A stretch of DNA of 64,000 nt, from NCBI GenBank assembly GCA_946414805.1, contig CAMKPZ010000004.1, forward strand, positions 124,001 to 188,000. Reading direction: 5' to 3'. The translations under genes and the position numbers were made by a program. Source of the stretch: an uncultured Bacteroidales bacterium. Its GTDB lineage: Bacteria > Bacteroidota > Bacteroidia > Bacteroidales > Paludibacteraceae. Below, piece by piece: positions 56,253 to 64,000 of this stretch; positions within the stretch are counted from its first letter, which is position 1, and each line of letters starts with the position of its first letter. Under the pieces are notes generated by a model, which was not told the DNA's origin, searched no databases, and was given only the letters and a program-made list of their open reading frames with translations.

Positions 56253-57979
56253 AATGCGCCGTTGGCATTGTACTCAACGCCGTTGCGGAGGATGATGAGT
56301 TGTCCGTCACGGAGGAACTTGGTAGATCCGTCCATCTTGGCAGATTCAATATTATCCACGCCGGTTGTAACATCTTGATGGAAGACGATACGCATTTTGG
56401 GGGCGTTGCTGGGCGTACTTGCATTGTTGTATCCGCAGCTGAGGTAAGCGCGATAAGGAGCTACGGAGCAGGATTCATCGCGCACCTGATAGAAGCCTAC
56501 GCCATCCGCGCCGTTGCTCAGAATGTAATTGTATGCGCTGCCTGTTTGCTGATCCAAATGGTCAATGGTGGTATAGGTTCCGACGAGTGCGCCGTTGGTG
56601 TAAGTGCCTGTTTTGGAGGATATATCATCAGAAGCACCGCCTTCGCCGACGAACTCATATTCGCCAGCGTCAGCAACGATGAGGACGGGTTGGTCTGCGG
56701 TCAGCGAAGTTACTTCTTCCGCCCAGATAGTTGCATCGCCGTTGTTGGTAAGATTGTATGCTTGTATGCCGGACGGGAGAGAGGCAACATCGAAGGGAAG
56801 CATGAAAGTCGCCATACCTGCTGCAGAGACTGTGAGGTAGCCTTTTACGCCACTTTCTACTACGGGCGTTCCTTCCAGTACATACACATCGGTTACGGTG
56901 TAGTTCACGCCGCGGATAAGGAGATCCTTGTTACCCAGTTGCTGCTTCATAGAACCGGTAACAGGGAACTGAACAATAAACGGATTTTCTGCACTTGCTT
57001 CTTCCCCTTGGAAATAGTACTCTCCGCCGACCAATGCGTCCGAGTTGCTCCATCCGCTGAAGAGACTGACACGGGGACCATCGGCTGAGCCAATAGCCGT
57101 AACTCGCACGCAGATGATATTACCTATTTGCAAGTCGGTTAGTTTGGAGGCCGGGATTGTTACTGCATTGTCCCAATTGCCTGCATTGGTAGAACCAGTC
57201 CAAAGCAAAGAGCGCTTGCGCAACTGAATACCCGTAATCTTTATCGTCTTTCCTTCTACATACAAACTGTTTTGGCTTGCTATAGTTGTTAAATCGCTCT
57301 CTGTGAGTACAAATCGCATTTTCCCGCCGGACAGAGGAGTAAAGTCATTAGGAGTAATGACATTTGTATTATCATAATGTGTTTTGATACGAAAAGCTGC
57401 ATTTTCTTCAAGCGGAGTTTCATAGGTCACGATTAACATATCTCCCTCATGAGCTGTAGCGAACTCGTCTTTGGAGAAATCAAGTATCTCGCTCCACGCA
57501 AAATTGCCTGGGAAGTTATGTTCTTCTGTTACCAAAGGAATGGTCTTCACCTGTCCTCCTAATTCCCCTTTGAAATAGAGTTTCTTCAGGGTAGCCGATC
57601 CTTGAGTGCGTAGTTTGATTTCGATATTTTCAACCTGATCACTTAGCAATATCAGTTCACCTTGCGTTTGTCCGGCAGCAATAGTTACATCATTTGTTTG
57701 TGTTCCATCGCTATAAACAACATCGAAATAAACGCCTACAGAAGAAGCTTCTTCCAGTTCCAACACCAGTGCATAGTACGGAGAAGCGTCAAAAGCGACT
57801 CCTTCGGATTCGAGCCAGCACTGAATTCCTTGCCAAGCATCAGCTGTAATGGTCGGGTTCTCCCATGTTGCACTCCCTTGTGAAGTGATGGAAGACAACT
57901 CTAAGTTGTGCGTCACTACCGTGGCGTGGGCGGAGAGGGCAAAGAGTGCCACGGCTAAAATACTAAATAATTTTCTCAT
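56243..57979 (-). CDS. Secreted surface protein of the mannan locus, C-terminal tag
   Basis: A 578-aa protein with signal peptide (MRKLFSILAVALFALSAHA). Residues 25-130 and 150-260 look like beta-sandwich, CBM-like domains (FDVVYSDGTQTNDVTI; ILDFSKDEFATAHEGDMLIV), followed by a similar domain at 265-390 and a C-terminal region 400-530 with a repeated YLTVSAAGMATFMLPFDV-type strand. It ends with the shared tag KFLRDGQLIILRNGVEYNAN plus GALIK. Its position after SusC-SusD suggests a mannan-binding surface protein, which is inference only. Confidence 0.75.
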   Translation of the reverse strand: MRKLFSILAVALFALSAHATVVTHNLELSSITSQGSATWENPTITADAWQGIQCWLESEGVAFDASPYYALVLELEEASSVGVYFDVVYSDGTQTNDVTIAAGQTQGELILLSDQVENIEIKLRTQGSATLKKLYFKGELGGQVKTIPLVTEEHNFPGNFAWSEILDFSKDEFATAHEGDMLIVTYETPLEENAAFRIKTHYDNTNVITPNDFTPLSGGKMRFVLTESDLTTIASQNSLYVEGKTIKITGIQLRKRSLLWTGSTNAGNWDNAVTIPASKLTDLQIGNIICVRVTAIGSADGPRVSLFSGWSNSDALVGGEYYFQGEEASAENPFIVQFPVTGSMKQQLGNKDLLIRGVNYTVTDVYVLEGTPVVESGVKGYLTVSAAGMATFMLPFDVASLPSGIQAYNLTNNGDATIWAEEVTSLTADQPVLIVADAGEYEFVGEGGASDDISSKTGTYTNGALVGTYTTIDHLDQQTGSAYNYILSNGADGVGFYQVRDESCSVAPYRAYLSCGYNNASTPSNAPKMRIVFHQDVTTGVDNIESAKMDGSTKFLRDGQLIILRNGVEYNANGALIK

Positions 57980-58020
57980 AATTGTATTAATTTTATTAGG
58001 TTAATTATTGTTTTCTTCCT

Positions 58021-58226
58021 ATACCATCCGACGCTCTCACTATCCGTTGTGGTCGCCTTAATATCACATTGCGGTCGCGCTTTCCTCATCTGTATGGTCT
58101 AGATATAGTCTAGCTATCGTCTAGGATTCTATCGCTTTTGACAGCAAAACCAAAGGCTGGTTGGTCAATGAGAGGTCAATGGTGTTGTCAGAGGGTGTTA
58201 TCAAAGGGTGTTATCAAAGGGTGTTA
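58021..58226. repeat. Intergenic region rich in direct repeats
   Basis: The spacer between the two surface-protein genes holds three 11-bp GTCTAG units (about 58098-58125, as at 14622) and a 13-bp unit GGGTGTTATCAAA repeated about three times from 58191, whose last copy enters the 3' end of the next gene. No gene or promoter is visible. Confidence 0.7.
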
Positions 58227-59534
58227 TCAAAGGGTGTTAACGGGTTGTCCGAGCATGTTGTATGCTTTGCTATCACGGATAATCAGCACTTGACCGTTGC
58301 GGAGGATCTTCTGAGATCCGTCCAATGTGGCGGATACGGTATTCTCTATGCCGGTTGCGCTCTTGGGTTTGCCGATGACGATAGATGTGAGGTGGTAGCC
58401 CTGTCCGCGGATGACAAGTCCATGGTCGGCAATATCCTGCGCTATCTCGTCGGAAGCGACTTTGTAGGCGAAGAAGGAGGTGTGGTTGGTGACAGCGAGG
58501 TCAGTCCAAGACCATTCATCTCCGGCTTTGTAGGTAAGAGCGAACTGTGCTCCTTCGATCGCTTCGGCATAATAGATCTTGATACTGTCATCTTTGGCAA
58601 GCCCAGCCAACATATCCTGTTGCTCATTGAAGGTGTCGAATTGTTCACCCGGGTATTCCTCCGCGTTCCACGAGATAGCGATGTTTCCGGTCCAGACGGT
58701 TTGGTCTTCATATTCTTTGGTCTCCGGTTGCGGTTCGGGATCATCGCCCGGCTCTTGGTAAGGCAGGAGTTGCAGTTTGGTCACGGTACAGAGTTTGCCC
58801 TGAATGGTCAGACCGGAAGCTTTGATATTAGCTACGAGGTCCGCATCAGCCACGGCATAGCGATAGGTGCCTGCTTCAGTCAGCGACACCCAGTTCGTAC
58901 CGGGAATAGCAGTCCATGGATTGTTAACAGCGATATTGATTTGGCAATAGGAGTCGGTGAGATCGGTAATGGTGATTGCGATCGAGTCGTTGAGCGCCAA
59001 GTTTTGCAGTTTGGCCGCTTCGATGCCGAAGCCGTCCTTTCCCTCTGCACCCAGCACTTGCGTACCTTCCCAGAGTGTTTCCGCTACGCGGTCGGTTGTT
59101 TGGGGTTCGGGATCCTGGTCTTCGGTTACCAATGTGACTTTGCTAATGAGGCTGCTCTCCCCCTGATAGATGTAGATATTCTTTCCCGAGAAAGCTGTAA
59201 TGTCTTCTTGCGTGAAGGTCAGGTCGAAATGGTCTTCGCCACCGTTGACCCACGGCCATTGTGAGTCGAGCGAAGGGATCGTAGTCTCGGACCAGTCGGG
59301 TGCTCCTTTGTAGCAGATCTTGAAGTTGGCGCCGGACTCGGGCACAGAGAGATAGATACGGAGGATGTCGCCGGCTTTGAAAGAAGCGACGGTCTCGCTG
59401 TTGATTTCCACACCATCGGTGTAGGTTGCTTCCCAGAGCGTGGTCTCCGCTGCGGAGAGGGAGAGGAAAGGTACTAAAAATGTACAAAGGGACAATGTAC
59501 AACGTACAAAGGCATAATGGAGATGTGTTTTCAT
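58227..59534 (-). CDS. Secreted protein with three related domains and C-terminal tag
   Basis: A 435-aa protein directly behind SusD. The signal core (CTLSLCTFLVPFLSLSA) is repeat-encoded. Three domains of about 110 residues start with ETTLWEATYTDGVEI, AETLWEGTQVLGAEG and EDQTVWTGNIAISWN and share AGD/KDDSI-IYY and IxGxxxxITxxxL features, so they arose by duplication; they resemble the domains of the next protein (residues 265-390). It ends with KILRNGQVLIIRDSKAYNML plus GQPVNTL. In SusCD loci this position encodes a surface glycan-binding protein, so mannan binding is likely but unproven. Confidence 0.77.
   Translation of the reverse strand: MKTHLHYAFVRCTLSLCTFLVPFLSLSAAETTLWEATYTDGVEINSETVASFKAGDILRIYLSVPESGANFKICYKGAPDWSETTIPSLDSQWPWVNGGEDHFDLTFTQEDITAFSGKNIYIYQGESSLISKVTLVTEDQDPEPQTTDRVAETLWEGTQVLGAEGKDGFGIEAAKLQNLALNDSIAITITDLTDSYCQINIAVNNPWTAIPGTNWVSLTEAGTYRYAVADADLVANIKASGLTIQGKLCTVTKLQLLPYQEPGDDPEPQPETKEYEDQTVWTGNIAISWNAEEYPGEQFDTFNEQQDMLAGLAKDDSIKIYYAEAIEGAQFALTYKAGDEWSWTDLAVTNHTSFFAYKVASDEIAQDIADHGLVIRGQGYHLTSIVIGKPKSATGIENTVSATLDGSQKILRNGQVLIIRDSKAYNMLGQPVNTL
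59480..59512. repeat. GTACAAAGGGACAA tract encoding a signal core
   Basis: ATGTACAA, AGGGACA, ATGTACA, ACGTACAA, AGG; minus-strand translation FVRCTLSLCTF. Confidence 0.83.
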
Positions 59535-59588
59535 AATGAATAATGAATAATGAATAATGAATAATTAATATTTAATAATTAATATTTT
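59534..59588. repeat. Heptamer tract TAATGAA, 4 units, then TTAATATT repeats
   Basis: Four perfect TAATGAA units begin at the start codon of the surface protein gene and are followed by palindromic TAATTAATATT copies. Confidence 0.85.
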
Positions 59589-59642
59589 TGTCGGATGGTA
59601 TCCGACCTAATTAACATAGATTATTGGGTTCGCATAGATTGA

Positions 59643-61445
59643 TTATTGCCAGCCGGGGTTGTTGGCGGTGATGGCGGAGTTGGTATTGAGTTCCTGCACG
59701 GGCAGGGGGAAGAGGAGGTTACGGGATGTGCGGGCTTTGTTGACGCCGGAATCGTCTGTTCCTCCGATGGCATTCATGGCATCGAGGTAGATGCCCCACC
59801 GGAGGAGATCCCATCGGCGGTCGGCCTCACAGGCAAGCTCTTTGGCGCGTTCCTCGATGATCGCCGAGCGTCGGAGGGTCTGGGTAGAGAGGGCATTGGT
59901 TCCTCCCATGGAGGCACGTGCGGCATTGGAACGTGCGCGTACCTTATTGAGTTGGGCGATTGCGTCACCGGGTTTGCCCAGTTCGTTGAGCGCTTCGGCG
60001 TAGATAAGGACGACATCCGCGAGGCGGAGGAAAGGCCAGTTGGCATCCGCTTGGTCTATAGAAGGGTCGGTCACATCCTCGTACTTGGTAGTGAAAGCAA
60101 GGCACTGGGCATCCATGGAGTAGTAATAATTGACTCCATCGGCGAAGATGCCGGAGGGGTCTTTGACCCAGTCGCCATTGAGGTTACGACCCGTAGCCAT
60201 AATGGTATATTCATCATCGTAGGGGTAATAGAAACCGGAGTTGGACTCACGCTGGGTGTAGTTGCGCCAGCGGTGGCGGACACCTTTGGTGATACGGAAG
60301 TCGTCATGGTCGAAGAGATCATACCAGTGGCGCGTGCAGCCCGTCCAACCACCCGACTGGATGAAGTCGGAGCCGGTCGCTGTCATATAGCCCTCGTATT
60401 GGGTGTGGACGGAAGTCTTATAGGTAGCATCGCCGGAGACCGTGCCGACGGAAAAAAGGAACTCCGAGGCGGTAGCGTTGGCTTTGGTCCAGAGGACGGA
60501 ATAGTCGGACAGCTCGTACGAACCGTACGTACCGTTGAGCAGTTCCTCCGCCCAGTCGGCAGCCTGCTGATAGAGTTGGAGCGGGTCAAGGGACTCATAT
60601 CCGGGAACCGCTTGTTTGGTAAAGGTAAGGTTTTGCAGCGGTGCGTAGCGTTTGGAGCCATTAACCGTTGTATAGGGAGCACCCGTACGGACAATAAGTT
60701 CTGTTCCGGCAGGCATGGCGTATGCCGCTTCGGTGGCATAGACCTTGGCAAGCAGTCCTGCAGCCGAGCCTGCGGAGACATGTCCGGGACGGTAAGCTTC
60801 GTCGGTGTTCTTGTAGAGCATACGGGTGGCAGGTTCGAGCAGACCGATGATGTGGTCATAAACCTTCGTAACCTCTTGACGAGGATTACTCAGTCCATTT
60901 ACCATTTGTTCATTTACCATTTGTTCATTTTGTATAGGCACTTCACCATAGGCGCGGACAAGGAGGAAATAAGCGAAGGCTTTCTGGAAACGCAGTTCGC
61001 CCAAGGCGTTGTTCTTATAGGCAGATGAGATATTCTTCATTTCTGAGATATATCGTTCAGCCGTATTGGCGCGCCCGATGAGTCCGTAGCAACCTTTCCA
61101 TAGCGCATCGGTAAGATCGGGTTCTCCTTGGAAATTACCTGCACCGAACGTACCGAAGAGCCAGTCCGGACCGGATATATAATCCGCATCGAACTCCAGC
61201 ATACGCGGGAAATAGCCCCAACAGAACATGTCGTATATCCATTTGGAATAGACGCCGGTGACGAGTTGGTCGCATGCCTCTTCGCTGTCGCCGAGTCGGG
61301 CGGGCGTAATGAGAGAGTCGGGGTCCTCTTTAATCCATGAGCACCCGCTCATGGATAAGACCGCTACCGCTGACAGAATATAGACCGCTTTGCTGACAGA
61401 CCGTTTCACTGACAGACTTAATTTGCTATATAGATTCTTTTTCAT
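59643..61445 (-). CDS. SusD/RagB-family lipoprotein of the mannan locus
   Basis: A 600-aa SusD-type protein (lipoprotein signal ending LSMSGC). Landmarks are DQLVTGVYSKWIYDMFCWGY, ELRFQKAFAYFLLVRAYGEV, WPFLRLADVVLIYAEALNEL, and ELACEADRRWDLLRWG near the end. It pairs with the SusC just upstream (11 bp apart) to bind mannan fragments. A 15-bp repeat encodes the added peptide NEQMVNEQMVNG after EVPIQ. The signal region contains CTGACAGA repeats and the palindrome GAGC-ACCC-GCTC at the lipobox. Confidence 0.93.
   Translation of the reverse strand: MKKNLYSKLSLSVKRSVSKAVYILSAVAVLSMSGCSWIKEDPDSLITPARLGDSEEACDQLVTGVYSKWIYDMFCWGYFPRMLEFDADYISGPDWLFGTFGAGNFQGEPDLTDALWKGCYGLIGRANTAERYISEMKNISSAYKNNALGELRFQKAFAYFLLVRAYGEVPIQNEQMVNEQMVNGLSNPRQEVTKVYDHIIGLLEPATRMLYKNTDEAYRPGHVSAGSAAGLLAKVYATEAAYAMPAGTELIVRTGAPYTTVNGSKRYAPLQNLTFTKQAVPGYESLDPLQLYQQAADWAEELLNGTYGSYELSDYSVLWTKANATASEFLFSVGTVSGDATYKTSVHTQYEGYMTATGSDFIQSGGWTGCTRHWYDLFDHDDFRITKGVRHRWRNYTQRESNSGFYYPYDDEYTIMATGRNLNGDWVKDPSGIFADGVNYYYSMDAQCLAFTTKYEDVTDPSIDQADANWPFLRLADVVLIYAEALNELGKPGDAIAQLNKVRARSNAARASMGGTNALSTQTLRRSAIIEERAKELACEADRRWDLLRWGIYLDAMNAIGGTDDSGVNKARTSRNLLFPLPVQELNTNSAITANNPGWQ
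60896..60932. repeat. 15-bp repeat CATTTACCATTTGTT, 2 units, in SusD
   Basis: Two copies followed by CATTT. In-frame, translated as NEQMV twice. Confidence 0.8.
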
Positions 61446-61456
61446 AATGACGATTA

Positions 61457-64000
61457 TTAGAATACAAAGTTAATACCGAGGCTATAAGTTCGTGCAGAGG
61501 GGTAGGAATAGGAGTCTACGCCCGGGCAGGCAGGGTTGTTGCCGGCAGCATTGACATCGGGTTCGAACCATGAATAGCGCGTGAAAGTCCAGGCATTGTT
61601 GACGGTGAAGTTGAAGTTGATCTTCTGCAGCCACTTGGCGGGGTTGTTCCAGTCGTACGAGAGGGTGATATATTTGATTTTGAGGAACGAGCCGTCCTCC
61701 ACATAGCGGTCAGAGACGAGCCATGTGCGGTTATATCCGGCAGTAGGTTTGGGCCAAGTGGCAGTAGTAGCCGTCTCGGGCGTCCAGCGGCCTTCGTAAG
61801 CGGTCTTGGTGATATTACCGATATTGGACATGGTGATATCCGTGAGGTTATAGTTGAAGATGTCATTACCATGTGAGCCTTGGAGCATGAAATTGAGGGA
61901 GAGTCCTTTCCATGAAAGGCGCGAAGTAAGCGAATAGGTGAAATCCGGATTCGTGTTGCCGATGATAGTACGGTCGGCTTCAGTAACCGAACCGCTGTTG
62001 TCCAAGTCGGCGTAGATGATCTCTCCCGTAGCAGGGTCGATGCCTTCTTCCTTGTAGCCATAGAGCGTACCGATAGGACAGCCGTTGCGCTGCAAGAAAA
62101 CCTGGTCCGCCTTGGACCAGAGAGCCGTAGCGTACTGGTCACCCTTGAGCCCGCCGATGCGGTTGCGGTTAAGGGAGAAATTGGCATCGAGAGTCCATTT
62201 CCAGTCACGGATGTCGATTGCGACAGCAGAGAGGGACAGTTCGAAGCCCTGGTTGATGACCCATCCGGAGTTAATCATCATCTGGCTGAAACCGGATGAG
62301 GAGGGGATAGTTACATTCTGGAGCAGGTCGCGGGTCTTTTTCCAATAATAATCGAGGGTGAGGTTAACGCGGTTGTTCGCGAAACCGATGTCCAGTCCTG
62401 CGTCGGCTTGGTCGGTTGTCTCCCACCGGAGATCCGGGTTGGTGGGTCCGCGCCAGTCAATCATCGCTTCGCCGGACTCCAGCGTACCCGCGTAAGGATA
62501 GTTGGCGGCATCGAAGACGGTGAGCGTGCGATAGGCACCGATGGCCTGATTACCTGTCTCGCCGAAGGAGACGCGCCATTTCCAGTTGGAGAGGACATCC
62601 TGCGACTGCATCCATTCCTCGTCAATCATGCGCCAAGCGAACGCACCGGAGAAGAAAGGCGCCCATTTATTTTTGGCAGCAAAGGAGGACGATCCGTCCA
62701 CACGGGCAGAAGCCGTGAATAGGTAGCGCCCCATGAGGGTGTAGTTGACACGGGCGAGGTAAGATTCCAGCGATTGGACGGTTTTGGAGCTTTGCAGCAC
62801 CGCCTTGTCCAACGCCAATGCCATATTCGCATCCTTGGTGAGGTCGTTCGGGAAATTGGTGGCCGTCACGGACTCGTTTTCTCCCCATCCGCGTTCGAAA
62901 GTGACACCGAGCACCGCATTGATCGAATGTTTCTCGTTGAACTTATGATCGAAGGTGAGCAGAGTCTCGGAAGTAAGCGATTTCCAGATAGAGGACGCTT
63001 TGCCCGCTTTGCCGTTATAGGGCGATTTGCCTTCCTGTGTATGGCGGTCGTAGTAGGTAGAGCGATGCCCGTCGTTATACCCAAGACCGAGGTTCTGGCG
63101 CAGCTTGAGCCACGGCTGAATAGTAAACTCCACGAAGGAGGACGAGAACCATGAGATTTGCTTGAGTTCGTCCTTGGCACCGTTGACATAGTTGACAGGA
63201 TTGGCTGCCAGCCAGTTCAGTTCGTCCAACTGCTCAGTCTGGGCATGCGGTCCGTAGGTAGGCGGGAAGATGAGCGACGAACGGATGATACCCGTGTTCT
63301 CAGAGTTGGTGCGCTGGAAATTGGTGGTGGCGTTGGTGAAGTGCTGCGAGGTGCCTATCTCCAGCCATTTGGTGATATGCCAAGCGGTGTTGATGGAGAG
63401 GCCGTAGCGTTTGTAGCCGGTATTTTTGATAATACCCGTCTGGTCGGCGTAGGAGCCGGAGAAGGAGTAGTAGCCTTTGTCGGTGCCGCCGGAGACTGCG
63501 GCATTGTACTCCTGCGACCAACCGAGTTGGTAAATCTGCTGTTGCCAGTCGGCACCGGCTACCTCATCCACGTTTCCGTACTTATCGGTGCGGAGACCGG
63601 GGTTGAGAAAGTCCTCCGGCGAGGGGTTGTACTTGCCCTGGGTATAGACATAGCCGGAACCGATATACGGATAATCCCACTCGCCGCGATAGGGGTCACG
63701 CTGCGTACCGCCTTCGTAAGTGCGGCTGTTCGCTGCCGCTTCGTTCTGATAGAGGGCGTAATGGTAAGCATCCAGCATCTCTACCTTGCGGCCAATCTGC
63801 TGTACCGAGCCTTTGATATTCAGTTCTACGCGCGGTCTGCCTTCCTGCCCTTTGCGGGTAGTGATGATGACCACGCCGTTGGCTCCACGCGAACCGTAGA
63901 TAGCGGTAGCTGAAGCGTCCTTGAGCACCTCAATCTTCTCAATGTCGTTGGGATTGATCATCGAGAGGGGGTTCTGCGAAGTATTCTGCCCGTCGTTGGC
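61457..64000 (-). CDS. SusC-family TonB-dependent transporter, 5' end beyond the window
   Basis: The frame continues through the right edge: 13 codons ([13 protein letters not shown]) precede the first internal Met at 63961, so the N-terminus is missing. What is seen is the second half of the plug ([37 protein letters not shown]) and the whole barrel, ending YSLGINFVF with a terminal aromatic residue. It would import mannan oligosaccharides with the SusD that follows. About 847 residues are present of roughly 1000. Confidence 0.94.
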   Translation of the reverse strand, partial: ANDGQNTSQNPLSMINPNDIEKIEVLKDASATAIYGSRGANGVVIITTRKGQEGRPRVELNIKGSVQQIGRKVEMLDAYHYALYQNEAAANSRTYEGGTQRDPYRGEWDYPYIGSGYVYTQGKYNPSPEDFLNPGLRTDKYGNVDEVAGADWQQQIYQLGWSQEYNAAVSGGTDKGYYSFSGSYADQTGIIKNTGYKRYGLSINTAWHITKWLEIGTSQHFTNATTNFQRTNSENTGIIRSSLIFPPTYGPHAQTEQLDELNWLAANPVNYVNGAKDELKQISWFSSSFVEFTIQPWLKLRQNLGLGYNDGHRSTYYDRHTQEGKSPYNGKAGKASSIWKSLTSETLLTFDHKFNEKHSINAVLGVTFERGWGENESVTATNFPNDLTKDANMALALDKAVLQSSKTVQSLESYLARVNYTLMGRYLFTASARVDGSSSFAAKNKWAPFFSGAFAWRMIDEEWMQSQDVLSNWKWRVSFGETGNQAIGAYRTLTVFDAANYPYAGTLESGEAMIDWRGPTNPDLRWETTDQADAGLDIGFANNRVNLTLDYYWKKTRDLLQNVTIPSSSGFSQMMINSGWVINQGFELSLSAVAIDIRDWKWTLDANFSLNRNRIGGLKGDQYATALWSKADQVFLQRNGCPIGTLYGYKEEGIDPATGEIIYADLDNSGSVTEADRTIIGNTNPDFTYSLTSRLSWKGLSLNFMLQGSHGNDIFNYNLTDITMSNIGNITKTAYEGRWTPETATTATWPKPTAGYNRTWLVSDRYVEDGSFLKIKYITLSYDWNNPAKWLQKINFNFTVNNAWTFTRYSWFEPDVNAAGNNPACPGVDSYSYPSARTYSLGINFVF

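Noticed and set aside
1..64000. tRNA or rRNA genes
   Set aside because: I looked for T-loop sequences (GGTTCGAATCC type) and clover-leaf arrangements on both strands and found only isolated GTTCGAA matches inside coding genes. A tRNA search program would settle it.

Overview
The window looks like a chromosomal segment of an uncharacterised member of the Bacteroidales (Bacteroidota). Three lines of evidence support this: two SusC/SusD pairs, a hybrid two-component sensor and lipoproteins of Bacteroidetes type; housekeeping genes whose 5' regions carry the Bacteroidetes promoter pattern TTG - about 20 bp - TAnnTTTG instead of the sigma-70 pattern; and few Shine-Dalgarno sequences (the antitoxin gene at 1798-2046 is an exception). 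I cannot name a genus. No tRNA, rRNA, CRISPR array or intact insertion sequence was recognised.

Layout. 1-2046: end of a secreted beta-helix protein (runs off the left edge) and a YoeB-type toxin-antitoxin pair. 2708-13485: housekeeping block (PcrA/UvrD helicase, split ChrA transporter, uridine kinase, RsfS, FtsH, M16 protease, SurE). 13463-21680 (minus): an apparent operon of rmlA, a hybrid two-component regulator, two lipoproteins, glmM and lpxB, so envelope-precursor genes surround a sensor. 21856-26514 (plus): DUF805 protein, TtcA-like protein, DMT protein, a 265-bp MITE-like palindromic element, GH53 galactanase, sirtuin, MenA.

26631-47289: an alpha-glucan (starch) utilisation locus. 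A SusR-like membrane regulator (plus) is divergent from GH97, SusC, SusD, a SusE/F-like protein, GH13 lipoprotein, a 1684-aa InlB-repeat surface protein, two further secreted proteins, a second GH13 with CBM26, and a non-catalytic triple-CBM26 protein. 47796-64000 (minus): a beta-(galacto)mannan utilisation locus: SusC (runs off the right edge), SusD, two surface proteins, a 52-aa peptide, GH36 alpha-galactosidase, GH26 mannanase, GH130 phosphorylase, GPH-type transporter, AGE-family epimerase and mannose-6-phosphate isomerase. Together these give the known route: galactomannan is trimmed and cut outside or in the periplasm, mannobiose is imported, epimerised, phosphorolysed, and mannose-6-P enters glycolysis.

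The most unusual property is a dense population (about 40 tracts) of short direct repeats with fixed unit length within each tract (mostly 7 bp, also 8, 9, 10, 11, 13, 15-16). They fall into a few sequence families (TTGTACA/TTGTCCC, GAGAATT, CAATTCA, AGTCGAA, ATTTACTC, ATTGGTG and others) seen at several loci, in both orientations, between genes, across start and stop codons, and in frame inside conserved enzymes. Several encode most of the hydrophobic core of signal peptides. A second theme is a C-terminal tag of about 25 residues shared by five secreted proteins of the two loci.
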